A DNA stretch of 64,000 nt from Marchantia polymorpha subsp. ruderalis. Its lineage: Eukaryota; Streptophyta; Marchantiopsida; Marchantiales; Marchantiaceae. The notes below the pieces were generated by a model. That model did not search any database and was not told the origin of the DNA. It worked only from the letters and a program-made list of their open reading frames with translations. Where the stretch lies: NCBI GenBank assembly GCA_037833965.1, contig AP031356.1, positions 7,586,501 to 7,650,500 of the forward strand. Reading direction: 5' to 3'. The position numbers and the translations under genes are program-made. This document shows, one piece after another, positions 1 through 8,992 of the stretch. How positions within the stretch are numbered: position 1 is the stretch's first letter; every line of letters begins with the position of its first letter.

Positions 1-128
1 TTGGGTGCAACGTCGGGGACAGGCACCGCCCTACATGCGGGCTCTGAAGGAATAACCCCTTCGGCGCAAGGCGCGAAATTCGCCTTCGGCGCTGCATCTT
101 CGGCGCTAGAGGAATCCTTCAGAACCTG

Positions 129-250
129 GTCAATTCCCAAACGCCTTGATTTGGTTAGGGTCTCGTTGGAAAGAGCTCGACGCGCTGATTCTAACGAGCC
201 CAAGAACGCCACGAACGGAGGAGGAATTCGGGAGTTATGAAGGTCGCAAG
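129..250 (+). repeat. Copy of the recurrent hairpin module (E1 leader)
   Basis: This is a recognisable copy of the module found in the Gypsy LTRs and other E elements: GTTAGGGTCTCGTTGGAAAG, then GAGCTCGACGCGCTGATTCTAA, CGAGCCCAAGAAC and GGGAGTTATGA. The internal GCTCGTT/AACGAGC hairpin is degraded here (GCTGATT). It is closest to the E4 copy near 47740-47870. Confidence 0.7.
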
Positions 251-1381
251 ACACTCAGCTTCTCGCCTACGAGTAGGCGAGGAAAGTTTGTCCTATGCGC
301 GGACGAGGGAAGTCCGCCTACGCGTAGGCAAAATAGGGTTTGACGTCGGCGGGGTGTCCGCCGCGAATGTCGCCTACTCGTAGGCGGGGAGGACTAACAC
401 CTCTGCACAGGCGGACGCGCGAAGACCGCCTACGCACATGCGCTTCGGCGTCGGCGGGAAATCCGCCTTCGGCCCTAGAAATGCGCCTTCGGGGTTGGAA
501 ATTGTACGGCGCCTCGGCGCCAGCACAGCAGCGCGGACGGGCGAGGACCCAACGGAGTAGTAAAATCCGTACGGACTGTACGGACGGAATGGATGAGTGC
601 GCCTTCTGCCGGTTGGGGTTACGGAGACAAGAGCGCCGACGGAGAGGCGAGAGAAATGGACAGACTGGACGGAGTTTGTTGACCGCGGTCAACGCCTTCG
701 GCGCTGCGCCTACGGCGAGGGACCGGAGCGGACGAACGTTTGATACGCGGAAGGAATTCGCCTACGCGTAGGCGAGCGCCTACGCACAGGCAGATGAAGT
801 TCCGCGCCGGCGGAGATTCCGCCGGGGATTCCGCCTACGCAGAAGGGTGTTCAATTTTTGTCCGATGCGCGGACGATCGCCTTCGGCTGAGCGGGACTGG
901 CCAAAGGTAAGTACGAACGAGTGTAGCGCGCAAGGCGAGAAATCCGCCTTCGGCGCTGCGCACCCATGTCCGCGGCGTAGTACGCTAGCGGAGTTCAAAT
1001 TGCCAATTCGAGCGTGTGAGTTAAGTCGGCGTCGGCGGAGCGTGAAGCCGCGCGTGAGAAAGGAGGCCGTTATAGCGCGGAGCCGGCGCGGCCATCAAGT
1101 GATTCGACCTTCACGACCGAGAGCCGACCATGACCTTCGACCAGGAGACGGAGGACGCCCCATTCTTGAATTCGCGATTTCACTTTCTAGTGCGAGCTGC
1201 GCGCGTCCACCTGCTAGCTATTAAACGTTCTAGACATCGCCGCGCGGAGGATTACTTGGTGACTGAGAGGGAATTAAGTGCGCGCGATTTGAAATTGAGG
1301 GAGAGTAGAGTTTGCAGAGGAAGCAAGAAGCTCGAGCAGAGAGGAGTGAGAGTTGTTGCGCAAGCAAATCTCAAGAACGCA
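251..1381 (+). repeat. E1 leader rich in short GC palindromes
   Basis: No credible gene is visible. The stretch is crowded with self-complementary motifs of the form GCCTAC-NN-GTAGGC (near 264-283, 313-328, 370-386 and 758-772), the related GCCTACGCACAGGC, and many GCCTTCGGC. It ends with a purine-rich stretch before the ORF start at 1382, matching the position of the leader in E2. Long open frames crossing it look like by-products of high GC. Confidence 0.6.
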
Positions 1382-2733
1382 ATGTCGAGAGTGAACACGC
1401 TGCGGATGTTGCCGCTCCGGCTTCCACAGAACGGGTTGCGTGCTTTCGAGGAGCGGCTGATTGCAAGAAAACTTAATTTCTTGCTGTGGGGGTGGAATTA
1501 CATATGTGTAGACATGGTGCGCGAATGGCTGGCCGCGGAGCGACAACCTACGCGCGGATTGCGTCTGCAAGTAGATCGGTGGACCGTCCACGATTGGGCG
1601 CAGGCATTGGGGAGGTGTGTCGGCAACGACGGATACCTCCTATTTGATAGTGAGAGCGTCAAAGTGACGAAGCAGGACGAAGCGCAATTCGTGGAATTGT
1701 TCAAGCGTGAGAGGTCTACCAAGAACGGGTACAAGACCCGCGAGTACAAAGATCGTTTCCGCCGAACTGTAGCGGCGGCACTGCTGCAATTGCTGCAGTC
1801 GCACCGCACCTCGTACATCACCTTATGGCAGGTGTCTTTTGTGGAGCTCATCTTGGCCGGAGCTCCAGTTCATTGGGCGCGCATCCTACATAGGGTGATG
1901 CAACAGCACGCATACGAGGAGAAGAGGGGAACTCTCAATCACCTCTCCCCTTTCTTGATAAACTTCTATCGACAGAGGAACTGTTTGACCGCGGCGGAGC
2001 TCGCTCGCTTTCCGCCATTGTACGTCGACCATCCCGGGAAGTACGTGCGGGATAATGAGGTCGACACCGACGCAGAGGATTCACCAGCTTCTACTCCACC
2101 AACTCAGCGGGACGAGGGAAGGAGCACACCTGCAGCAAGAGTGCCGTGGAAGCGGAGATGGAGAGAGGAACCAGAGGAGGAGCAACAACGAGAACCCACT
2201 GCTCCCATACGACAGCGGCCACTGCACGAAGTGTGCAGCCGGCCGAAGCAGAAGGCGCGCAGGCTTGTGTTACCAGCCAACAGCGCGGACACGGCGACGA
2301 TCGCCACGGAGAAGGGAAGTGCGTCACCGGAGACGATCGGGAGAGCGCGGACGTCCGCAGGAGCGGTGGACCACGCTATACCTCCGGCGGATGAGAGAAG
2401 GCCTTCGGGCCAGGGGCCTGCGGGACAAGGCCCTCCGGAGTTACCACGTGCGATGCGGACGAGTGTTCCGCCTACGCACAGGCGACTCCCAGCGGATAGG
2501 CGACCTCTTGCAGACGTGGACCTCTGCCTACGCACAGGCGGACGCCTACGAGTAGGCAGGATTCACCCCCGGTACAACGTAGGAAGGGGAAGGAGCCGGC
2601 GGAAGATCCGTCTTCGGGTCAAGGACCTTCGGGGCAAGACCCTCTGGCGTATAACGCGCCGCGATTTGCGCCTTCAGCGCCAGGGCCTTCGAGCCATCGA
2701 GTCATCAGCAGGGAGCGTGCGGAGACCGCACCT
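1382..2733 (+). pseudogene. E1 family ORF, N-terminal half, split by the Gypsy insertion
   Basis: The ATG at 1382 starts MSRVNTL, aligned with MSKVPQL of the intact E2 protein. The first roughly 220 residues match it closely in pattern (FLLWGWN, DWAQALGRC, LLFDSESVKV, YKDRFRR, GAPVHWARIL, GTLNHLSPFL). They then pass into a Pro/Arg/Glu-rich low-complexity stretch. Divergence from E2, E3, E5 and E6 is large, so this is a separate subfamily. The frame stays open to the Gypsy insertion point at 2733, and the C-terminal half resumes on the other side about 10.2 kb away. The function is unknown. The N-terminal pattern recalls the 'putative plant transposon protein' domain (Pfam PF20167), but I cannot run the search. 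Confidence 0.75.
2729..2733. repeat. Target-site duplication CACCT, left of the Gypsy element
   Basis: CACCT directly precedes the LTR start TGTGAGC and recurs directly after the last base of the right LTR at 12910-12914. A 5-bp duplication fits a Ty3/Gypsy integrase. Confidence 0.95.
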
Positions 2734-2757
2734 TGTGAGCACAAAATTGTGCTCACA
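2734..2757. repeat. 24-nt perfect hairpin at the LTR 5' terminus
   Basis: TGTGAGCACAA, then AA, then TTGTGCTCACA: two 11-base arms that are exact reverse complements with a two-base centre. It begins at the first base of the LTR. The same hairpin is at 10936-10959 in the right LTR. Confidence 0.9.
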
Positions 2758-3127
2758 TGTCTTTTTAACCTTGTGAGAGTTAAAGTTTTAGATTTAAGCT
2801 CTTGCAAAATTATGCTCGGAGTTTTCTGGAAGTTTTGGTAAGATTAGGAGTTGGTGTAATAGCTAGTAGGCAAGGGTCCGGAACGGGGCTTTCAGGGCAG
2901 GGTCTCCGGCGAAGAGCCTTCGGGGAAGTTCCTTCGGGGAAAGGCCTTCGGCGAAACTGTGAAACCCTCATAACGTTTTCAATGTGTGACTCCTTGACTC
3001 AGTTAGTGTCTCCTTGGAAAGAGCTTGCAACGCTCGTTCCAACGAGACCAAGAACTCTTCAAACGGATGAGGAATCACTGAGTTGTGAGTGTCGGAAGTT
3101 ACTGATGGGAAGGGTTGAGGCAAGTCC

Positions 3128-3240
3128 GGCTGCGAACGTCTTCGGCTCCGGACGTCTCCGGCTGCGAACGTCTTCGGCTCCGGACGTCTCCGGCTGCGAA
3201 CGTCTTCGGCTCCGGACGTCTCCGGCTGCGAACATCTCCG
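3128..3240 (+). repeat. 32-bp minisatellite in the 5' LTR
   Basis: A unit beginning CGGCTGCGAACGTCTTCGG is repeated about 3.4 times. The right LTR (about 11328-11424) has one unit shortened to 16 bp, which accounts for the 16-bp length difference between the LTRs. Confidence 0.9.
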
Positions 3241-3529
3241 GCTTCGGACGACTTCGCGACAACTGCGAGCAGGCCTTCGGCGAACTCGGGGTCGGCGAAC
3301 TCCGAGCCGGTGAACATCGTGCAAGGGCCATCGGCGAAACAGTAAACTCGGCATATCTTTTTCATTTGTTAACGGTTTGATTTGATTAGGGTCTTGTTGG
3401 AAAGAGCTCGCGACGCTCGAGACCAAGAACTCTTCAAACGGATAAGGCGTCACTGAGTTATGAGCGTCGAAAGCGGCGGATAGGGTAGAACAACATCGAA
3501 CCGGAAGACATCGAACTGGAAGACATCGC

Positions 3530-3604
3530 GGTCGGAGCACTCGCGGCCGGAGCACTCGCGGTCGGAGCACTCGCGGTCGGCGCACTCGCGGCCGGAGAAC
3601 TCGC
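3530..3604 (+). repeat. 15-bp minisatellite in the 5' LTR
   Basis: Five units of the type CGGTCGGAGCACTCG alternate GGTCGG and GGCCGG variants. It is preserved in the right LTR at about 11716-11790. Confidence 0.85.
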
Positions 3605-4169
3605 CGTCCGCGAACTTCGTGCCGGCGCCTTCGGCGATAACAGGTAACATGCCTTCGGCGGTGTGCCTTTGGCGAAGGGTAAAACCAGCATAACTTTCGC
3701 AATTCGTAACGGTTTGACTCAGTTAGGGTCTCGTTGGAAAGAGCTCAACCTGCTCGTTCCAACGAGCCCACGAACTTGTGAAACAGAGCTAGGGTCTGTG
3801 AGTTATGGGTGTCGGGAGTGACTGTTATGGATAAGCAAAGGTGTGGTCGTGCGTCTTCTGCGGGTGGATGCCTTCGGCGGTGCGCGAAAGAAGATCCCCT
3901 CCGGCGGATATCGGGTGGTCAGGATGTAGAATGTACAGGTGTGGCGGCGGCGGCGGCGTGTAGTCGCGCAGGGGGAGCAGGCAGCTACCCATCATTACGA
4001 GTGTTGCATTTCAGGCGGGCTGTGTGTGTCTCGGCTTTGAACTTCGAAGTGGAGAGTTCGGCGTGGGAGCTGAGACCTGGTGGTGTGTTCGGCCTAGTGT
4101 GCAAGAGCTTGTAGTGCACCAGTGTGCGAGAGCTGGTGGTGTGCGTGTGTGGAGACGGAAGTGGTGTGC

Positions 4170-4440
4170 TCGGCCTGGGAGCTGAGATCAGAGTGGAAGA
4201 CCTGAGAGTGGGATCTGAGATTGAAGTGTAATCTGTGAGTGGGAGCTGAGATCTGAGTGGAAGACCTGAGAGTGGGAGATGTGAGTGAAGTGAAATCTGA
4301 GACTGAAATCTGACAGTCGGGGTCTGAATTTGAACTTGAAAAGTGAGAGTTGAATCCGAGAGAGAAATCTGGTGGGGTCTGAAGGTGGGAGCTGAGAAGT
4401 CGACATTGAACTCTGAGTAGGAATTGGGAGTGGGACTGGT
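4170..4440 (+). repeat. G/A-rich degenerate repeat tract in the LTR
   Basis: Many near-repeats of TCTGAGAGTGGGAGCTGAGA and shorter TCTGAGA pieces make a strand-asymmetric purine-rich tract. It is preserved in the right LTR at about 12356-12626. It creates long antisense open frames (for example at 3985-4512) that I do not accept as genes. Confidence 0.75.
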
Positions 4441-4728
4441 ATCTAGGAAAGCCCACAGCGGCTGTAGTATTGAGGAAGTCACCCAGAGTTGGGTTAGATC
4501 TTTATGTAACAAAGAGCTTGTCTGATGCTCTTGCGAAAATAGTAGACAGCAAGGTTATTATTTTCAGTTCTGGATAATTTGTCTGTGAAGGAGCAAGTGT
4601 TTATGATCTCATTGTCCTGAATACACTTTGAGTACATGGCTTGAGTTCAGCGAAGTTAGATTATGGGAGCTCGAACCCCCACCTGGACTACAACCGCTGA
4701 AGGGTGGGAAGGTTTGGCTCACATAAAA

Positions 4729-4746
4729 TGGTGCGTCTGCCGGGAG
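4729..4746 (+). other. Putative primer-binding site
   Basis: TGGTGCGTCTGCCGGGAG lies five bases after the 5' LTR. It starts with the TGG expected to pair with a tRNA CCA end. It partly resembles the tRNA-Asp type site common in Athila/Tat-like plant elements, with about four mismatches. The tRNA assignment is uncertain. Confidence 0.55.
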
Positions 4747-4759
4747 CCTGATCTTGTAA

Positions 4760-7700
4760 ATGCAGAATAGGACTAGATCGCACAAACCAAACCTGGAGCC
4801 AGGATTGGAGAAACCTGTTCGCAGTAGGAACAAACCTGAGAATAAGGAAATCGAGGAAGAAATTAAACTTGAGATATTTCTGAACGTAGACCCTGTTGAT
4901 GAGTCTTTGTTAGAAGGTTTAGAGATTGTAGAACCTGACAGTGAGAGGTTGGTGGAGGAATCTGCTAGCATGGCTGACGATGGAGGGAGAGCAGGACCTC
5001 CTTCTAGTCCTCCCATAGACCCACTCGTGAGGCCAAGAGGCCTGCCTATTCAGGTTCCACAGAACTTGGCAGCTGTGGTCATACCACCCAATCTGCCTAA
5101 GTTCTATGGGACAAAGGATGAGGATCCTTCAAGGCACATGGAAAGATATGTTGAGAGGCTAGCCAGCTCTCTGATTACAGATCCAGGGTATTTTTTGGTC
5201 TGGTTTCCTACTACCCTGGAAGGTGAGGCGTATGAGTGGTATAGGGATCATTCTGAAGGTCATTTTGGGGGATGGGATCAGATGCAAAGGGAGTTCTTGA
5301 ATGAGTTTAGGCCTGAGGTGGGGCAGGGTTCTGCATTGAGAGCTTTGGCATCATTAAAACAGGGAAGGGAAGAGGAAATCTCAGCTTACATTAGAAGATT
5401 TGATCTGGTTTGTGCGCGTTTTGTGGGTACAATGCTCAATGACGATACGCTGAGACAATTTTTTATCCAAGGCTTTTTCAAATCTGGGACCATCCGAGGG
5501 GTGCTGGAGAGAAGCCCTCAAACTCTTGCTGAGGCCAAGATGGCTGCCAGGGAGATAGAGAATATTGACAAGGACTATGATAGATTGTGGAGGAAGGAGG
5601 ATGAATCCATTCCTCAGTTCATCCCAATTCGTCCAAGAGCAATTGAAGGAGACTCAGGTAGGCATAGGGGTCAAGCTCCCTATTCTCTCAGTGAGTCAAT
5701 TTCGCAGACCAGAGAGCCAGCACCTGTTTTAGCATTGCCAGCCCCTACTGTAGATCCTAACCTGGCAGATGTAGAGAAAAGATTAAATGCTAGCCAAGTG
5801 GGCTTTCAAGAGACCATGATGAAGCAAATGCAAAATATTACAGATCAGATGGCCTTGATGATCAGGAGTCAACAGCCAGGGCCTCCTCCTCCAGTCGAGT
5901 CAGGTAGACATTCATCAAGCATGTGGTGTGTCCAGTGTGGTCAATCTGGTCATACCAGGCAATTTTGTAGGGTGGTGCCAAACCGTGACAACAGAATGAG
6001 CGGTGGCCCACCTGTGCAACACCAAAGGGGCCAAGGACCAAACTACCAAGGTCAAAACGGGTACAGAGTACCTCCTAGGGGTCAGGTTGGTCAGAACATG
6101 GAGAGAAAAGAATTACATGCATTTTGTGGTAGGTGGCACTATCCAGGTCAGTGTTGGTCTGAGGTTGGGGTTAATGGGTGTAGTAATTGTGGAGGTAGTC
6201 ATCCCTCTGACCAATGTCGGCAGCCAGATAAAGTTATTAGGATGCCTCAGCCTACTGTTAGTCCTTACCAGGCGAGAGAAAATATGAGGGGTGCAAGACC
6301 GCAGAATGAGCATTCTAACAATCTTAGACCTTCTAACTTGTATTATGATCATGAGAACGGCAAACAGACATTCAATCCACCTGTTGGACTGCAGACAGTG
6401 AACAGATATATTCCCATCCAGAGTGAACCACGAGATGAACCTCGTAGTGACAACAGAAAACAGGTTTCTTTTGCAGATCCATGTTCTTCAAACTCTCAAG
6501 ATGCTAGGTTTGCAAACGATGATGGAGATGTCCAACGTAGTAGTTCTGATCTTGGTAAGGGGATAGTCGAACAAGGGCAGAATCAGTGGCCTCCACATAC
6601 TAACCTGATTACTTATAAGTTGAAAAATTTGGATGATGTGATTATGCATGAAGCTCCGGCCCTTGCTGTCACCACCAGAGCTGTGCATCGCAAGATGCAA
6701 ACTGAGAAAAATGAAGATGAGCAAGGGGAGACTTCATCTGAGGAGCCTCCTCATCTCTCTGATCTTGAGAGAGTGGCGAGGAGAGCAAGGAGGATTACAA
6801 GGGCAGAGGAGAAAAGAGATGAGGTTCTACATGATGCAGAGGTGCCACCTGTCACGCAAGATTCAGAAAGCAATCAATCACGAGAGTGGGAAGGACCTGG
6901 GATTCCTGTGACAGAGTGGGAGAACATGAGAGGTCAGAGAAGGAGAGAGTCGGAGAAGTACAATTTGTGGTCAGATCTGAGTTCGCTGAAGGCAGACATT
7001 ACTTTTGGTCAGCTGCTGGAAATATCTCCCATTGCTCGTAAGACTTTGAAGGAGGGCATTCCAGTGCATAGAAGGAGTAGAAAGACGAAGACTAGAGTCG
7101 CTGCTAGAGTTCATTTTCAAAAAGGAAGTCAGGATGTCAAACCTGTGGAGATAGAGGTGGTAGTGGTAGACAAGGTGATTCCCAATGTATTAGTTGATGG
7201 GGGTAGTGGTTTGAACATCCTACCTGAACACACAATGAGAATGTTAGGTTTGAATCTGACAGGCCCCTCACCTTTCATTATCAATATGGCCAATCAGACT
7301 TCAGCTGTACCAGTGGGGATGATTAAAGATTGCAGGTTGTCCACTGGTGGTGAGGAGTACATTGTCACATTTCATGTGATTAAGATGCATTCGAACAGGG
7401 ACACCTTTCCCATTCTATTGGGCAGACCTTGGTTGAGAATGGCTAATGCAATTGTGGATTGGGGAGGACTGAAGCCATCAATCACATATGGTCCTCATGA
7501 TAACAGAGTCAAGGTGTCAATAGGGTCATTAGGTGGAAGGGTGAGAGAGGATCCTGAGTTATCTTCAGGGAAGGAAGAAGAGAAAAACGAGGCCAAGTGT
7601 GATGACACTTTAGTGGGAGTGGTTCATTTGAATGACAGAAAAAATAGATTAGATGTAGGATCAGGTAGCTTGGGCCCTAGTTTTTACAGCAGAAGCGATG

Positions 7701-8041
7701 ATGGAGAGTTTGCTCAGTGGTTGAGAGATTATCCTGAGTCAGGTCGTGACGCCATGATGATTTCTCATCACAAAATTTTTGAGAAGGAGGTGATCAGTTC
7801 ACAGCGAGAAGAGTATCTGTTGCTAGAACCATGTGAGGTTCTTATGGAGGAAGAGTGGATACATGTAGGTCTCACTCCATGGTTGGACGAGTTGGATATT
7901 ACTGAGGTGAATTCGGTGCATGTTGATGGAACTCAAGAGGAGGAGACTACTGTGAAAAATGCGAAGTTGGAGGAACCCTTGCATTTCAGGACTACATCAA
8001 CCGGAATTGTGGTGGGCCAAGACGTCAGGGATTATCCTTAG
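4760..8041 (+). CDS. gag-pro: Gypsy gag-protease polyprotein (1093 aa)
   Basis: The ATG at 4760 follows the primer-binding site. Around residues 120-270 is a retrotransposon Gag core (FPTTLEGEAYEWY, then LASLKQGREEEISAYIRRF). Near residue 390 is a CCHC zinc knuckle (C-x2-C-x4-H-x4-C at CVQCGQSGHTRQFC), and a second Cys/His cluster (CSNCGGSHPSDQC) lies about 80 residues later. Near residue 810 is a retropepsin-type protease with VLVDGGSGLNILP and ILLGRPWL; the usual DTG/DSG triad is DGG here. Gag forms the particle, and the protease would cleave the polyprotein. The frame ends at TAG (8039-8041), but the same frame stays open beyond it straight into reverse transcriptase. The TAG is therefore either a nonsense mutation in a single gag-pol frame or a readthrough stop. 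Confidence 0.93.
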   Translation: MQNRTRSHKPNLEPGLEKPVRSRNKPENKEIEEEIKLEIFLNVDPVDESLLEGLEIVEPDSERLVEESASMADDGGRAGPPSSPPIDPLVRPRGLPIQVPQNLAAVVIPPNLPKFYGTKDEDPSRHMERYVERLASSLITDPGYFLVWFPTTLEGEAYEWYRDHSEGHFGGWDQMQREFLNEFRPEVGQGSALRALASLKQGREEEISAYIRRFDLVCARFVGTMLNDDTLRQFFIQGFFKSGTIRGVLERSPQTLAEAKMAAREIENIDKDYDRLWRKEDESIPQFIPIRPRAIEGDSGRHRGQAPYSLSESISQTREPAPVLALPAPTVDPNLADVEKRLNASQVGFQETMMKQMQNITDQMALMIRSQQPGPPPPVESGRHSSSMWCVQCGQSGHTRQFCRVVPNRDNRMSGGPPVQHQRGQGPNYQGQNGYRVPPRGQVGQNMERKELHAFCGRWHYPGQCWSEVGVNGCSNCGGSHPSDQCRQPDKVIRMPQPTVSPYQARENMRGARPQNEHSNNLRPSNLYYDHENGKQTFNPPVGLQTVNRYIPIQSEPRDEPRSDNRKQVSFADPCSSNSQDARFANDDGDVQRSSSDLGKGIVEQGQNQWPPHTNLITYKLKNLDDVIMHEAPALAVTTRAVHRKMQTEKNEDEQGETSSEEPPHLSDLERVARRARRITRAEEKRDEVLHDAEVPPVTQDSESNQSREWEGPGIPVTEWENMRGQRRRESEKYNLWSDLSSLKADITFGQLLEISPIARKTLKEGIPVHRRSRKTKTRVAARVHFQKGSQDVKPVEIEVVVVDKVIPNVLVDGGSGLNILPEHTMRMLGLNLTGPSPFIINMANQTSAVPVGMIKDCRLSTGGEEYIVTFHVIKMHSNRDTFPILLGRPWLRMANAIVDWGGLKPSITYGPHDNRVKVSIGSLGGRVREDPELSSGKEEEKNEAKCDDTLVGVVHLNDRKNRLDVGSGSLGPSFYSRSDDGEFAQWLRDYPESGRDAMMISHHKIFEKEVISSQREEYLLLEPCEVLMEEEWIHVGLTPWLDELDITEVNSVHVDGTQEEETTVKNAKLEEPLHFRTTSTGIVVGQDVRDYP

Positions 8042-8992
8042 GTCCCTCCAGATTGGTATCAAAGCTCGGAGGAACAAACTCATGTGGCAGAAGAAGACTG
8101 GAAATATGTGGAGGTGTCCATCAGAGGAGGAGAACTGAAGCAAATGAAGATGGGTTCCAAGCTAGGAGAGGATGAGATACAGAAGTATGGTGAGTTGGTG
8201 GACGAATTCAGTGATACCTTTGCTTGGTCGTATGATGAGTTGAAGGGAGTACCTCGTGAAATGGTGGAGCATCGGATTTCGCTGGTCCCTGGAGCTAAGC
8301 CTATTAGACAGAAGGAGAGAAGGATGAACCCACAGTTACAGTTGTTAGTTCGAGCAGAATTGGAGAGATTACTCAAAGCTGGATTCATCAAGCCTGTAGA
8401 GATCACGGATTGGGTTTCTCCTATGGTTTTGGTCAAGAAGAAGAATGGGAAACTTAGAGTGTGTGTGGATTATAGGAAGCTGAATGCCTGTACTGAGAAG
8501 GATCACTTTCCTTTACCTTTTATCACGCTGCTTTTGGAGGAAGTTGGGGGTCATGCGAGGTACACATTCATGGATGGATATGCTGGCTACAATCAGATTT
8601 CCATAGCTGTACAGGATGTTCATAAGACAGCCTTCACAACTCCGTGGGGAACTTTTGTATGGGTTGTTATGCCTTTCGGATTGTGCAATGCACCTGCCAC
8701 ATTCCAAAGGTTAGTGATGTATATTTTCACAGATCTGTTATACAAGTCTATGACAGTTTTTGTGGACGATTTTAGCACTCAGTCAAGTGCTGATGAGCAT
8801 CTGCAGTGTGTTAGAGAAGCTCTCATTAGATGTAGAAGAATGCAGCTAGCTCTGAATCCTGAGAAGACATTCCTAGGTGTTCAGAGAGGAGTTCTTTTGG
8901 GTTATGTCGTGAGTGAGAAGGGAAGAGAACCGGATCCTGATAAGATGCAGTCATTGAAGGATTGGCAACTCCCACGAATGCTAAGGGTGTAG
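8042..8992 (+). pseudogene. pol: Gypsy reverse transcriptase (pol, first part, ends by frameshift)
   Basis: It continues in the gag-pro frame after the TAG with no ATG at a sensible start. The RT domain shows VCVDYRKLNACTEKDHFPLP, MPFGLCNAPATFQRLV and the catalytic FVDD box (VFVDDF, the YxDD position). The protein then runs out of frame near 8972, just before the RNase H connection, and stops at 8992. The next domain continues in another frame. It copies element RNA into DNA in the particle. The break makes this copy unlikely to supply its own polymerase polyprotein. Confidence 0.9.

Larger units (their letters stand above)
2734..4723 (+). repeat. 5' LTR of the Gypsy element (1990 bp)
   Basis: It starts TGTGAGC and ends GCTCACA, so its ends are 7-bp perfect inverted repeats. 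The first 24 bases form a hairpin with an 11-bp stem. It contains three copies of the recurrent hairpin module (near 2964-3110, 3344-3477 and 3684-3822), a 32-bp minisatellite (about 3128-3240), a 15-bp minisatellite (about 3530-3604) and a G/A-rich repetitive tract (4170-4440). Open frames inside it repeat identically in the right LTR and do not look like genes. Confidence 0.95.

Noticed and set aside
3809..4512. Long open frames on both strands inside the Gypsy LTR
   Set aside because: They repeat unchanged in the other LTR, follow minisatellite and G/A-rich tracts and have no domain. They are composition effects.
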